Shown here piece by piece: positions 44,856 to 53,531 of a DNA stretch of 64,000 nucleotides. Made by a program: the position numbers and the translations under genes. Position 1 is the stretch's first letter, and every line of letters starts with the position of its first letter. The notes below the pieces were generated by a model. That model was not told the DNA's origin, made no database searches, and was given only the letters and a program-made list of their open reading frames with translations. Source of the DNA: Dyadobacter fanqingshengii (GTDB lineage: Bacteria > Bacteroidota > Bacteroidia > Cytophagales > Spirosomataceae); assembly GCF_023822005.2 (NCBI RefSeq), contig NZ_CP098806.1, positions 1,550,001 to 1,614,000 on the forward strand. Direction: 5' to 3'.

Positions 44856-45242
44856 ATGAAAATTATCGTAACCAGCGTAATGGTCGATGACCAGGAAAAA
44901 GCCAGGAAATTTTATACGGAAAAATTGGGTTTTGCAGTGAAGTCGGATGTTCCAGTCGGGGAATACAAATGGCTGACCGTTGTTTCACCGGAGGATCAGC
45001 ACAGCGTGGAACTATTGCTTGAACCAATGGCTTTTGGTCCTGCAAAGGTTTATCAAAAACAACTATTCGATGCCAACATCCCGGCAACGATGTTTGGCGT
45101 TGACGATATCGGGGCGACCTATGAAAAGCTTTTGGAGCTCGGGGTGAAATTTAAGAGCGAGCCCAAAAAAATGGATAATGTTACTATCGCCGTTTTTGAT
45201 GACACCTGCGGAAACCTGATCCAAATCGCCGAACAGCATTAA
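44856..45242 (+). CDS. VOC-family (glyoxalase-like) protein
   Basis: 128 aa, one vicinal-oxygen-chelate domain made of two beta-alpha-beta-beta-beta halves: VTSVMVDDQEKARKFYTEKL, WLTVVSPEDQHSVELLLEP, then VDDIGATYEKLLELGVKF and VAVFDD-type ending DTCGNLIQIAEQH. Catalytic metal ligands are not all clear. Roles of such proteins range from dioxygenase to antibiotic binding; none can be assigned. No signal peptide. Probably transcribed with the DUF4199 gene. Confidence 0.88.
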   Translation: MKIIVTSVMVDDQEKARKFYTEKLGFAVKSDVPVGEYKWLTVVSPEDQHSVELLLEPMAFGPAKVYQKQLFDANIPATMFGVDDIGATYEKLLELGVKFKSEPKKMDNVTIAVFDDTCGNLIQIAEQH

Positions 45243-45313
45243 TGTATGAAAGAGCGTTCGGCGCTGCGGAACAAATCCGGATTACTAGCGTCGCATTGAT
45301 ATCACAAGTAAAG

Positions 45314-45345
45314 TATAGTGTGTGCATAGTAAAATATAGTGTGTG
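45314..45345 (+). promoter_or_regulatory. 11-bp direct repeat with 21-bp period
   Basis: TATAGTGTGTG occurs at 45314-45324 and 45335-45345, two helical turns apart. It lies in the 317-nt gap between the VOC and AraC genes. That spacing suits a side-by-side regulator dimer such as an AraC protein. I see nothing else of note in the gap. Confidence 0.45.
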
Positions 45346-45559
45346 TACCAGAACTTTATTAAGCCGTTACAAATAAACACCAATCGTAATTTGTTCTCAA
45401 AGCCGTTGATTGACTGGCGGGGTTCAATTAGTAATCGGTAAAAGAGCGGTAAAGTGTCGGTTTTGTACAAGTTTATTTGACCTGACGGATCTTACATTTA
45501 CTGTGATAAAGCCTGCTAATGCAACTCACTGTCAACACATCAAAATAAATAGACCAGCC

Positions 45560-46360
45560 ATGAAGCCAATCATCAGAAAATCAGCACTTAATAAGTACAT
45601 CAAGAACATATGGATTTTAGAAAACCACGACATTGAGCAAACGGATCATTCACTTAAATTCTTTGCAGATGGTTGTTCGGGCCTGATGTTTCAGCAAACA
45701 GAGTCCGGTGTTTTGATCGGGGACAAAGAATTATCCAGCTTCCTGCTATACGGACAGACAGTCAAACCCATTGAAATGAAATGTTCCGGCAGCTACAAAA
45801 TGATCGTTTTTGTCCTATATCCATATGCGATTCACGCATTATTTGGGCTCAACGCCAGCGAGTTAACGGATACATGCCTGGACATGCGCACTTACTCGTC
45901 CCTTTCAAAAGAAGTGGAAAGCAATTTAATGCACGCTGCTTCGACGGAAGAACAAGTCAGGATTATGGAAACATTTCTGGCAAACCAGGCGGCTTCCGCC
46001 AATGCTGACCCGCAAATACAGCATATGACGACATTCATGATGAATTCAAGCGGCAGCTACACGGTGAAAGATTTGCAGGAAACCACGGAGATGTCGGAGC
46101 GGACTTTCGAGCGGAAATTTGCGAGACAGGTGGGCGTTCCTCCAAAATTATTCTCAAAAATTATCCGGTTCCATTCGTCCATCCGGCAAATGGACAAAGG
46201 TGCTTACGAGAAATTATCGGACGTTGCTTATGAGAACGGGTATTCCGACCAGTCACATTTCGTGCGGAACTTCAAGGAATTTACAAGCATTACACCGCGT
46301 GCCTATAAATCGAAAAGAATTTCAGAAAATAATTCACTTGACGGTTTTGTCCAAGTTTAA
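45560..46360 (+). CDS. AraC-family regulator with DUF6597-type N-domain
   Basis: 266 aa from the ATG at 45560; the frame runs back to 45410 but those codons have no family features. N-terminal half (about 1-150) resembles DUF6597 (SALNKYIKNIWILENHDIEQ, LLYGQTVKPIEM). C-terminal AraC domain about 155-262 (YTVKDLQETTEMSERTFERKF, LSDVAYENGYSDQSHFVRNFKEF, FTSITPRAYK). It sits just before the NmrA-like gene (57 nt), a pairing frequent in Bacteroidota, so that gene is the likely target. The direct repeat upstream may be an autoregulatory site. Confidence 0.9.
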   Translation: MKPIIRKSALNKYIKNIWILENHDIEQTDHSLKFFADGCSGLMFQQTESGVLIGDKELSSFLLYGQTVKPIEMKCSGSYKMIVFVLYPYAIHALFGLNASELTDTCLDMRTYSSLSKEVESNLMHAASTEEQVRIMETFLANQAASANADPQIQHMTTFMMNSSGSYTVKDLQETTEMSERTFERKFARQVGVPPKLFSKIIRFHSSIRQMDKGAYEKLSDVAYENGYSDQSHFVRNFKEFTSITPRAYKSKRISENNSLDGFVQV

Positions 46361-46375
46361 GCTTTCGGGCAGCAT

Positions 46376-46383
46376 TAGTTTTG
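46376..46383 (+). promoter_or_regulatory. Likely -7 promoter element of the NmrA-like gene
   Basis: TAGTTTTG matches TAnnTTTG. Transcript start would be near 46387, about 31 nt before the ATG at 46418. TTTG at 46346-46349 is 26 nt upstream. Confidence 0.5.
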
Positions 46384-46417
46384 ATAAAAATTAATATTGA
46401 ATCAAAACAATTAGCTC

Positions 46418-47245
46418 ATGAAAACCTTAGTATTAGGAGGAACCGGTAAAACAGGCCGCAAGGTCGCAGAAAGATTACAAAAATTGAATGCGGACGTAAG
46501 AATCGGTTCGCGTTCCGCTTCACCGGCATTTGATTGGGAAGACAAATCAACCTGGGACGCCGCGCTCGACGGAATAGATCAGGTTTACATTTCCTTTCAG
46601 CCCGACCTGGCTGCGCCCGGAGCAACGGCCGCAATAAGTGCATTGGCAAAATCAGCTGCGGACGCGGGTGTCAAAAAACTGGTCTTGTTGTCCGGCCGCG
46701 GAGAAGAAGAAGCGCAGCAATGTGAGCAGATCGTCATGTCATCAGGACTGGATTGGACCATTGTAAGGGCGAGCTTTTTTAACCAGAATTTCAGCGAAAG
46801 TTTTTTGGTAGATTCCGTTGCAGCCGGATATGTAGTGCTGCCCGTGGGCGATATGCGCGAACCATTTATTGATACCGATGACATTGCAGACGTTGCCGTT
46901 GCTGCACTCACCGACACAAAACACAGCCGGAAAGTTTATGAAGTAACAGGCCCTCTGCTTCTTACTTTCGGCGAAGCTGTGCAGGAAATCGCCGAAGCAA
47001 CAAACAGGGAAATTGTGTACCAGGAAGTGACAATCGGTGAATATGAGGCAATGCTTACGAAATACCACGTTCCTACCGATGTCATTTCGCTGTTGAAATA
47101 TTTGTTTACGGAAGTGATGGATGGGCGGAATGAATATTTGTCCAACGGTGTGGAGGAAGCATTGGGCAGAAAACCGACAGATTTCAAAGAGTTTGTGCAA
47201 AAAACCATCGGAACCGGTGTATGGAACCAGTCAGTATATAAGTAG
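46418..47245 (+). CDS. NmrA-like NAD(P)-binding protein
   Basis: 275 aa atypical SDR. Seen: N-terminal dinucleotide motif VLGGTGKTGRKVAERL (4-19), an adenine-side arginine in RIGSRSASP, then VKKLVLLSGRGEEEAQQ and DWTIVRASFFNQNF as in NmrA/azoreductase-like proteins. The catalytic YxxxK is absent, so it may be a redox-sensing binding protein or an NAD(P)H:quinone reductase. Regulated most likely by the AraC protein encoded just upstream. A long hairpin terminates it. Confidence 0.88.
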   Translation: MKTLVLGGTGKTGRKVAERLQKLNADVRIGSRSASPAFDWEDKSTWDAALDGIDQVYISFQPDLAAPGATAAISALAKSAADAGVKKLVLLSGRGEEEAQQCEQIVMSSGLDWTIVRASFFNQNFSESFLVDSVAAGYVVLPVGDMREPFIDTDDIADVAVAALTDTKHSRKVYEVTGPLLLTFGEAVQEIAEATNREIVYQEVTIGEYEAMLTKYHVPTDVISLLKYLFTEVMDGRNEYLSNGVEEALGRKPTDFKEFVQKTIGTGVWNQSVYK

Positions 47246-47293
47246 TAGATGATTTCATAACAAAAGCCCGACCGTCTGGCACAATGCATTTAT

Positions 47294-47350
47294 ATCCTGG
47301 AAGCTGGGTAAAATGGGCAACCTATTTTACCCAGCTTCCAGGATTTTTAA
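47294..47350. terminator. Strong terminator with 21-bp perfect stem
   Basis: Inverted repeat 47294-47314 and 47324-47344, no mismatch, 9-nt loop, then TTTTAA. Unusually long for a plain terminator; it could also be a recombination or RNase III-type structure. Confidence 0.75.
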
Positions 47351-47430
47351 CATTTAAGAGCAATCACGCCCCCCATTTTGTACTGGCACATTTTTCGCTA
47401 AGCACGGTATCAAACTAAAACTATACTGCA

Positions 47431-47793
47431 ATGAGATCTAGAAATGATTATGATGAGAAAGAAAGTTCAGATGGCGGATTTGTCCTGGGCTTGTTGGTTG
47501 GCGCTACCATAGGCGCGGCGGCTGCGATGTTATTTGCGCCCAAGTCAGGTGTCGAAACCCGTCAGCAAATTAAAGATCTGGCTGACCAGCAAAAAGACAA
47601 GTTGAGGAATCAGTGGGAAGAGACTAAGCTGAAAGCTGCCATAGCAGTTGAAGAAGGCAAAGAAAAGCTGAACACAGTTGCAGAGCAGACTAAAGAGGTC
47701 GTTGACTCATATGCGGATAAAGCCAAAGACACGGTTAATCATCTTGCAGATGGGACAAAAGCAACTGTAGACAAATTTCAAAAACGTTATTAA
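47431..47793 (+). CDS. YtxH-domain stress protein
   Basis: 120 aa. A Gly/Ala-rich membrane helix (FVLGLLVGATIGAAAAMLFA, about 17-36) with the family motif APKSGVETR, followed by a long charged amphipathic helix region (about 45-118) with Lys-Asp-rich heptads. YtxH proteins are small membrane-anchored proteins induced by general stress in Bacillus. Overlaps the DUF2382 gene by 1 nt (TAATG), and both belong to one transcript. Confidence 0.88.
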   Translation: MRSRNDYDEKESSDGGFVLGLLVGATIGAAAAMLFAPKSGVETRQQIKDLADQQKDKLRNQWEETKLKAAIAVEEGKEKLNTVAEQTKEVVDSYADKAKDTVNHLADGTKATVDKFQKRY

Positions 47794-48224
47794 TGAGTGC
47801 CGGCGAACAGCACTTTAAGGATATTTTCAACAGCTCACCTTCGGGTGAGCCGTTGAAGATCCCGATTATTGAAGAAAAGCTGGTAGTCTCTTCCAAGCGA
47901 ATTGCAACCGGGAGCTTACTAATCTCGAAAAAGGTTTTGGAAGAAGAAGCACTATTTAATGGTACTATCAGTAGTGAGGAATTGATTGTGGAGAGGAAGG
48001 AAATTAACCAATATGTGGAAATAGCACCGGAAGCTGTTAGGCAGGAAGGTGAAGTAACCATTGTTTCGGTTATGAAAGAAGTACTCGTGGTTGAAAAGCG
48101 CCTGATGCTGGTAGAGGAGCTCCATATTACGAAGCGTGTGCATCAGGAACAAAAATCGTATGCCGAAAAACTGCGAAAGGAAGAAGTGACCATTTCAAAA
48201 GGCGACCCAGGCACGAATATTTAA
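47793..48224 (+). CDS. DUF2382 (YsnF/AvaK-type) protein
   Basis: 143 aa. Built of the DUF2382 strand-repeat pattern: IPIIEEKLVVSSKRIATGSL, ISSEELIVERKEINQYV, GEVTIVSVMKEVLVVEKRL and ELHITKRVHQEQ. The domain occurs in stress-induced proteins such as YsnF and cyanobacterial AvaK; function unknown. No signal peptide. It lies between the YtxH gene (1-nt overlap) and a longer DUF2382 protein gene 45 nt downstream, so all three are probably one stress operon. Confidence 0.88.
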   Translation: MSAGEQHFKDIFNSSPSGEPLKIPIIEEKLVVSSKRIATGSLLISKKVLEEEALFNGTISSEELIVERKEINQYVEIAPEAVRQEGEVTIVSVMKEVLVVEKRLMLVEELHITKRVHQEQKSYAEKLRKEEVTISKGDPGTNI

Positions 48225-48269
48225 TGGCTGGCGCAATTCAACAAACTAAAACCTTTAAAATAATAAATC

Positions 48270-49169
48270 ATGGCCAATACAGTAATTGGAATTTTTGAAA
48301 GTGAAAGTAAAGCGCAAGAAGCGCAAAATTATTTGCTGGCAAACGGGTTCGCAGCCGGTGATGTTGACATTTCAACCTCGTCTTACAATTCAGATACGAC
48401 TGCGTCAACAGTCAATAGAGATGATGAAGACTTTGGTGACCGCATTGGTAACTTCTTTAAAGATCTTTTTGACGGGGATGAAGATGAGACCAGACGTTAT
48501 TCGGAAGCAGGAAAGCGTGGAACCATTGTGACCGTGCATGCCATCGACGCCGATGAGGCAGAAACTGCCGCAGCGATCCTTGATCAGTATGGCGCAGTTG
48601 ACATAGATGAGACAGCGGCCGGTTATGTTTCAAGCCAGGGTTACGCTGGTACTGCCACGGAATCTTCGGTTAATACATATGCCGATAATTCGGTTGATCC
48701 TTATGCCAACAGGTCTCTTGATGTGGTTTCCGATGGCTCACTGGTTTCAGATAGCTCATTGGTGTCAGATGATCAGACAGATTCGCTTCCGGTAATCAGG
48801 GAGGAGTTGCAGGTAGAAAAACGGGAGATCGAAACGGGTGGTGTGCGTTTAAGAAGCCGCATTATCGAGCGTCCCGTTCAGGAAAGCATACGCCTGCGTC
48901 AGGAACAAGTAAATGTTACCAGGACACCGGTTGACCGGATTGCGTCTGAATCTGATTTTGATACTTTTAAAGAAGGAACTATCGAAATGACAGAATATGC
49001 GGAGGTTCCGCTTGTAAGCAAAGAAGCACGGGTTGTGGAAGAAATAAGCTTGAACAAAACCGTGGACGAGCGTGAAGAGGTGATTAACGAAACCTTACGG
49101 AATACCGAAGTAGAAGTAGAAGACCTTACTGACGAGGAAAGGCTCAGACGATCAGGCTTGGATCTTTAA
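48270..49169 (+). CDS. YflT-like / DUF2382 stress protein
   Basis: 299 aa. N-terminal about 1-115 is a YflT-type (heat-induced) domain: VIGIFESESKAQEAQNYLLA, GFAAGDVDIS and AGKRGTIVTVHAIDADEAE, a ferredoxin-like fold with an acidic DEDETR loop. A Ser/Asp-rich linker (SDGSLVSDSSLVSDDQ, about 150-165) leads to a C-terminal DUF2382 domain (about 170-285) with LPVIREELQVEKREIETGGV and VVEEISLNKTVDEREEVI. Same fusion as Deinococcus/cyanobacterial general stress proteins. Ends with its own terminator. Confidence 0.88.
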   Translation: MANTVIGIFESESKAQEAQNYLLANGFAAGDVDISTSSYNSDTTASTVNRDDEDFGDRIGNFFKDLFDGDEDETRRYSEAGKRGTIVTVHAIDADEAETAAAILDQYGAVDIDETAAGYVSSQGYAGTATESSVNTYADNSVDPYANRSLDVVSDGSLVSDSSLVSDDQTDSLPVIREELQVEKREIETGGVRLRSRIIERPVQESIRLRQEQVNVTRTPVDRIASESDFDTFKEGTIEMTEYAEVPLVSKEARVVEEISLNKTVDEREEVINETLRNTEVEVEDLTDEERLRRSGLDL

Positions 49170-49192
49170 GCAACATAACATCGAAAAATTGG

Positions 49193-49219
49193 AAGGCACC
49201 TTACCAGGTGCCTTTTTTA
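49193..49219 (+). terminator. Rho-independent terminator
   Basis: Stem AAGGCACC / GGTGCCTT (8 bp) with loop TTACCA and a run of T. It overlaps the GTG (49208) that opens the next reading frame, so that gene starts later. Confidence 0.9.
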
Positions 49220-49234
49220 GTTAACATTCAATTC

Positions 49235-50110
49235 ATGAACAAAGCGTTCAAAATATTTTCTCCGTTTAAAAAGCTTCCGATAGGGCCAAATAGTTGGGCA
49301 ATTACCGGGGCAAAAATCTTGTCGATGATTATGTTTGTTTTCTTGCGCTACTTTTTGAAATACCGTCATAAGGTAATACTGGCAAATCTTACTAAGGCAT
49401 TCCCATCAAAGAATAAACGTGAATTGCGGCATTTGACTTTATCCTATTACCACCATATGAGCGACCTTTTTGTCGAACCGTTCCTGTTCTATTGCGTTTC
49501 CGACAGCCAGAGACGCAAATTAGCCAGTTACACCAATAAGGGGCTTTTGCAACGGCTTTATCGAGATAACAAACAAGTTGTATTGCTTGCTTCCCATTAC
49601 GGGAACTGGGAATACCTGACCAATTTGCCGCAAGTGGCGGGATATGATGTTTACTCTGCGTTCTCCCCTGTAAAAAACCGTCACATTGATAAGATGATGT
49701 TTAAAATGCGCTCCTTCCTTGGCGTTACGCTCATTCCCCGCAAACATTTTTACAGAAAAGCGCTGTCACTTTTGCAGCAAGTTGGCACGCCGAAAATGAT
49801 TTTGTTGATTGCAGATCAGCGGCCTGCCCCCGGAAGTAGCAAATATCACCTGCCTTTCCTCGACCAGGATACAAAGGTGCAGATTGGCGGTGAACGGATG
49901 GCTGTTTCTTCTGATGCGGCTGTTGTTTACATTGAATCGGAAAAGACTTCCCGGTTCCACTATAATTTTACTTTCCGGATGATAAGCGAAAAGGCGGCAA
50001 ATGCAGTGCCTATGGAAATTACCAAGAGTTATTTCGGCAATTTAGAGAAAACCATAAACCATTCTCCTGCGTATTGGTTATGGTCGCACAACCGATGGCG
50101 GCAAAGCTAG
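49235..50110 (+). CDS. LpxL-type lysophospholipid/lipid A acyltransferase
   Basis: 291 aa from the ATG at 49235, just after the terminator. N-terminal membrane segment (about 20-45, ITGAKILSMIMFVFLRYFLK), then the acyltransferase block with H-x4-E in ASHYGNWEYL (His-Glu catalytic pair) and LIADQRPAPGSSKYHLPFL for the acyl-acceptor pocket. Bacteroidota carry several such enzymes, which add secondary acyl chains to lipid A or make amino lipids; the exact substrate is not evident. No neighbour suggests it. The gap 50111-50316 holds no gene. Confidence 0.9.
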   Translation: MNKAFKIFSPFKKLPIGPNSWAITGAKILSMIMFVFLRYFLKYRHKVILANLTKAFPSKNKRELRHLTLSYYHHMSDLFVEPFLFYCVSDSQRRKLASYTNKGLLQRLYRDNKQVVLLASHYGNWEYLTNLPQVAGYDVYSAFSPVKNRHIDKMMFKMRSFLGVTLIPRKHFYRKALSLLQQVGTPKMILLIADQRPAPGSSKYHLPFLDQDTKVQIGGERMAVSSDAAVVYIESEKTSRFHYNFTFRMISEKAANAVPMEITKSYFGNLEKTINHSPAYWLWSHNRWRQS

Positions 50111-50316
50111 GTTAGCCTTTTTAAGCAAATCATGCACTTTTTGTAAAAAACTGCGCCGATAGATTCCATTTCCATCAAATAATTGTCCAAAACCGAACGC
50201 TTTAATGTGCGCTATCGGACGGCTGCAATCACTAAATCGCGCTTAGTTCTTGTTTTAGGCACCTGCTTGCTTGTGGTAAGGTATTTGTCAGACATTTACA
50301 TAACTAATGCACGAAG

Positions 50317-50643
50317 ATGAAAGGGACCTATCTCGGTGAGTTTGAAGAAGTGGTTTTGCTGGCCGTCGCTATCCGGACAGGCGATGCTTACGGTGCTGCC
50401 GTGGTGAACGAAATCGAGCAGCAACTCGCACGCGCCGTTAACCTCGGCGCAGTGCATACCGCATTGCATCGGCTTGAAGAAAAAGGACTCGTCAAATCGG
50501 AAATGGGTGGTGTGACTGCTGATCGGGGCGGGCGAAGCAAACGGCTTTACGTAGTCACTGCATTGGGTCGACATGCATTGGAGGAAATCAGACAACTCCG
50601 CAACCGGATGTGGGACAACATCCCAAAAATAGCCTGGTCATGA
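50317..50643 (+). CDS. PadR-family transcriptional regulator
   Basis: 108 aa winged-helix repressor. Seen: LGEFEEVVLLAVAIRTGDAYGAA, the recognition helix ALHRLEEKGLVKSEMG, the wing GGRSKRLYVVTALG and the helix ALEEIRQLRNRMW. This form, without a long C-terminal domain, is the Bacteroidota/Acidobacteria type that sits before MacB-like permeases. Its stop overlaps the permease start codon (ATGA, nt 50640-50643), so the two are coupled and it probably controls the permease. Confidence 0.92.
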   Translation: MKGTYLGEFEEVVLLAVAIRTGDAYGAAVVNEIEQQLARAVNLGAVHTALHRLEEKGLVKSEMGGVTADRGGRSKRLYVVTALGRHALEEIRQLRNRMWDNIPKIAWS

Positions 50644-53279
50644 ACCACAAACCACACAATGCGATGCCTCCGAGGTGGGCGACGCTGCTGTTACAATGGT
50701 TTTGTCCGGCGCACATGGCCAATGAATTGGAAGGTGATCTGCATGAGTTATTCCAGCAGCGCATCCAGTCAGCAGGCCTGCGTAGTGCCAAGTGGCGTTA
50801 TGTTGAGGACGTGTTTAGTCTGTTGAGGCCTTCATTGATGAAAGGTGAACCAAATAAATATCCTAACCCCAGCCCTACTGATATGCTTCAAAACTACCTG
50901 AAAATCGCCTTTCGTAACCTAAATAAAAACCGAATTTATTCGGCTATCAACATTGTTGGTTTGTCCATCGGAATGACCACGGCCATACTCATTGGTCTTT
51001 GGATGTGGGACGAGCTTTCTTACAACAAGTATCATCAGCATTACGACCGCATTGCGCGGGTCATGCAGCATCAAACCTATAACGGAACAATCAGTACAAC
51101 CCCTGCCACTCCCCTGCCCATGCGGGCTGCTTTGGAAAACGAACATGCCAGTGAATTCACCCATATTGCATCTTCGTCATGGACCGAGGACCGGATTTTG
51201 GCATTTGGTGAAAAGAAAATTTCCAGGAAGGGCAATTGTGTCGAGCCTGATTTCCCGTTAATGATGTCACTGAGGATCGTGAAAGGCACTGCAACCGGTC
51301 TTGACAATCCTACCTCTGCCCTGCTTTCAGAATCCGTTGCCAGGGCACTGTTTGGCAATGAAGATCCCATTAACAAAACCATCAAAGTAGACAACAAGAA
51401 CTACTTCAAGGTTACAGGCATATACGAAGACCTCCCATATAGTACGGAGTTTCGGGATGTTAAATTTTTGCTGCCATGGAGCTTCTTTTTGAAAACAGAA
51501 CCCTGGGTAAAACGCTCAGAAACGAACTGGGGGAACAATTCCTTTTTGTTACTGGTCCAAATCGCCCCGCAGACAAGCTTTGATCGCATTAGCGATAAGA
51601 TAGAAAACATCAAAGCGCGGCATGCCAAAGAGGAGGCCAGATTTAATCCCAAAGCATTTCTTCACCCTATGAGCCGGTGGCATCTCTATTCGGAGTGGGA
51701 AAACGGAGTTGCTGTCCGCGGACGAATTCAGTTTGTTTGGTTGTTTGGCATTATCGGGGCATTCGTGCTCCTGCTGGCTTGTATCAATTTTATGAATTTA
51801 TCTACGGCGCGGTCACAAAAACGGGCCAAAGAAGTCGGCATTCGCAAGGCAGTTGGCTCACTGCGCAGCCAGCTGATCGCGCAGTTTTTTAGTGAATCTA
51901 TCATGGTCTCCGTGTTTGCATTTGTATTTGGCCTGCTCCTCGTACAGTTGATACTCCCCTGGTTTAACCAGATCGCTGACAAGCAAATGAGTTTCCCGTG
52001 GGATAATGCGGAAAGCTGGCTTATTGGTTTGGCTTTTACGCTTGCAACCGGCTTGCTTGCTGGTAGTTATCCGGCTATCTATTTATCCGGATTCCGGCCG
52101 GTAAAGGTGCTCAAAGCGACCGATTCCTCACTGCGACTGGGAGCAAGCCGGTACGCCGCCGTGCCACGCCAGACATTGGTAATTATCCAGTTTACCGTCT
52201 CCATTACCCTGGTCATCGGCACACTGGTTGTGCTTCGACAAATCCAGCATGCGAAAGATAGGCCTGTGGGTTTTGACCGTGCAGGGTTATTGACGGTTGC
52301 AATGAATACGCCCGACCTGCATGCACATCCACAGGCGCTTCGTCAGGATTTGCTTCAAACGGGTGCTGCACTAAATATGGCCACATCTTCAAGTCCGACT
52401 TCCGAAGTATGGAGTAGCGATGCCAGTTTCAGCTGGCCCGGAAAAGACCCCAATCAATTGGGAGACCTTGGGACTGTGGGCGTTACGAACGAGTATGGCA
52501 AGACGGTCAATTGGCAAGTGAAGCAAGGGCGCGATTTCTCGGGAAAGTTTTCCGCCGATCGCCTTGCAATGGTGATTAACGAAAGCGCGGCTAATTTTAT
52601 GGGACTTAAAGAAGCCGTCGGGACCCATGTGCAATGGAATAGTGAGCAGTACACGATCATTGGGATCATTAATGATGTAGTCACCGGATCACCATTTATG
52701 CCCATTCAGCCAACGGTGTTTATGCTCAAAGAAGACTGGGCATCTTTTATCCATATCCGGCTTAACCCAAATATGAACCCAAGAGAGGCACTTTCAAAGC
52801 TTGAACCCGTTTTTAACAAATACAATCCTGGAAGTCCTTTTGAATACAAGTTTGCCAGTGACGAGTATAACCGTAAGTTCCAGGCAGAAGAACGGATCGG
52901 AACGCTTTCTACCACATTTGCCTCCCTGGCTATTTTTATCAGCTGTCTGGGTCTTTTCGGCTTGGCAACGTTTTTTGCGGAACAGCGTCAGAAGGAAATT
53001 GGAATCCGCAAAGTTCTGGGCGCTTCCATAGCACAACTTTGGCAAATGCTCGCGAAGGATTTTCTATTCCTGGTTTTAATTTCCTGCCTGGTAGCCACGC
53101 CTATCGCCTACTACTTAATGCATGATTGGCTGCAAACTTATACTTACCGGACTGCACTTTCCTGGTGGATTTTCGCGTCGGCGATATCGGGGGCCCTGGT
53201 TATCACTCTCATTACTGTAAGTTTTCAGGCGATAAAGGCTGCACTTTTAAATCCTGTGAAAACCTTGAAGAATGAATAG
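50640..53279 (+). CDS. MacB/FtsX-type ABC permease with N-terminal prefix domain
   Basis: 879 aa. Residues 1 to about 85 form the small prefix domain found in PadR-linked permeases (PPRWATLLLQWFCPAHMANE, LHELFQQRI). Then two MacB_PCD-FtsX modules: TM near 105-130, a periplasmic domain, three TM helices about 370-470 with SQKRAKEVGIRKAVGSLRSQLI, and again a periplasmic part and three helices about 745-875 with EQRQKEIGIRKVLGASIAQLW. No ATPase domain or partner gene is present here; the ATPase is presumably encoded elsewhere. Likely function is export or mechanotransduction at the envelope. The ATG at 50640 is preferred over the GTG at 50610. Confidence 0.9.
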   Translation: MNHKPHNAMPPRWATLLLQWFCPAHMANELEGDLHELFQQRIQSAGLRSAKWRYVEDVFSLLRPSLMKGEPNKYPNPSPTDMLQNYLKIAFRNLNKNRIYSAINIVGLSIGMTTAILIGLWMWDELSYNKYHQHYDRIARVMQHQTYNGTISTTPATPLPMRAALENEHASEFTHIASSSWTEDRILAFGEKKISRKGNCVEPDFPLMMSLRIVKGTATGLDNPTSALLSESVARALFGNEDPINKTIKVDNKNYFKVTGIYEDLPYSTEFRDVKFLLPWSFFLKTEPWVKRSETNWGNNSFLLLVQIAPQTSFDRISDKIENIKARHAKEEARFNPKAFLHPMSRWHLYSEWENGVAVRGRIQFVWLFGIIGAFVLLLACINFMNLSTARSQKRAKEVGIRKAVGSLRSQLIAQFFSESIMVSVFAFVFGLLLVQLILPWFNQIADKQMSFPWDNAESWLIGLAFTLATGLLAGSYPAIYLSGFRPVKVLKATDSSLRLGASRYAAVPRQTLVIIQFTVSITLVIGTLVVLRQIQHAKDRPVGFDRAGLLTVAMNTPDLHAHPQALRQDLLQTGAALNMATSSSPTSEVWSSDASFSWPGKDPNQLGDLGTVGVTNEYGKTVNWQVKQGRDFSGKFSADRLAMVINESAANFMGLKEAVGTHVQWNSEQYTIIGIINDVVTGSPFMPIQPTVFMLKEDWASFIHIRLNPNMNPREALSKLEPVFNKYNPGSPFEYKFASDEYNRKFQAEERIGTLSTTFASLAIFISCLGLFGLATFFAEQRQKEIGIRKVLGASIAQLWQMLAKDFLFLVLISCLVATPIAYYLMHDWLQTYTYRTALSWWIFASAISGALVITLITVSFQAIKAALLNPVKTLKNE

Positions 53280-53327
53280 GAAATAAAAAAGTATTGAACC
53301 TTACTGATATTCTGGGGGGAAGCGGTT

Positions 53328-53493
53328 GCCGATAGTGGAAAAAAAGCCGCTGTAAACGAGATCTTTAGAGTAAGTCATTTTCGGCTCGCCCGAAGGTTAC
53401 CCAATGCCAGACCTGGAAGAAGAGCCACAGCTTAATTCGCCAGGTGAGGACGGGATTGATCCTGAGATGTTTGCCGACCTCATTTCTTTGTAA
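53328..53493 (+). pseudogene. Possible frameshifted gene remnant (3' end)
   Basis: In one frame the DNA reads ADSGKKAAVNEIFRVSHF (from 53328), and one base later in the next frame FGSPEGYPMPDLEEEPQ (from 53380) to a stop at 53491-53493, ending PGEDGIDPEMFADLISL. Joined across a one-base shift near 53380-53385 they make one plausible C-terminus. The parent family is not recognised; a manganese-catalase-type tail is a weak guess only. A terminator follows directly, as expected for the end of a gene. The 5' part is missing. Confidence 0.35.
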
Positions 53494-53494
53494 G

Positions 53495-53519
53495 GGCCTT
53501 GCCCTTGCAAGGTCTTTTT
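53495..53519 (+). terminator. Rho-independent terminator
   Basis: Stem GGCCTTGC / GCAAGGTC (8 bp, one G-T pair), loop CCTT, run of five T. Located just after the remnant stop codon and 13 nt before the leftward remnant end. Confidence 0.8.
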
Positions 53520-53531
53520 GAAAAGATTTGC

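Noticed and set aside
50200..50316. Short hydrophobic open frame before the PadR gene
   Set aside because: Hydrophobic text (LVLVLGTCLLVV) in a 30-codon frame without start context; more likely chance.
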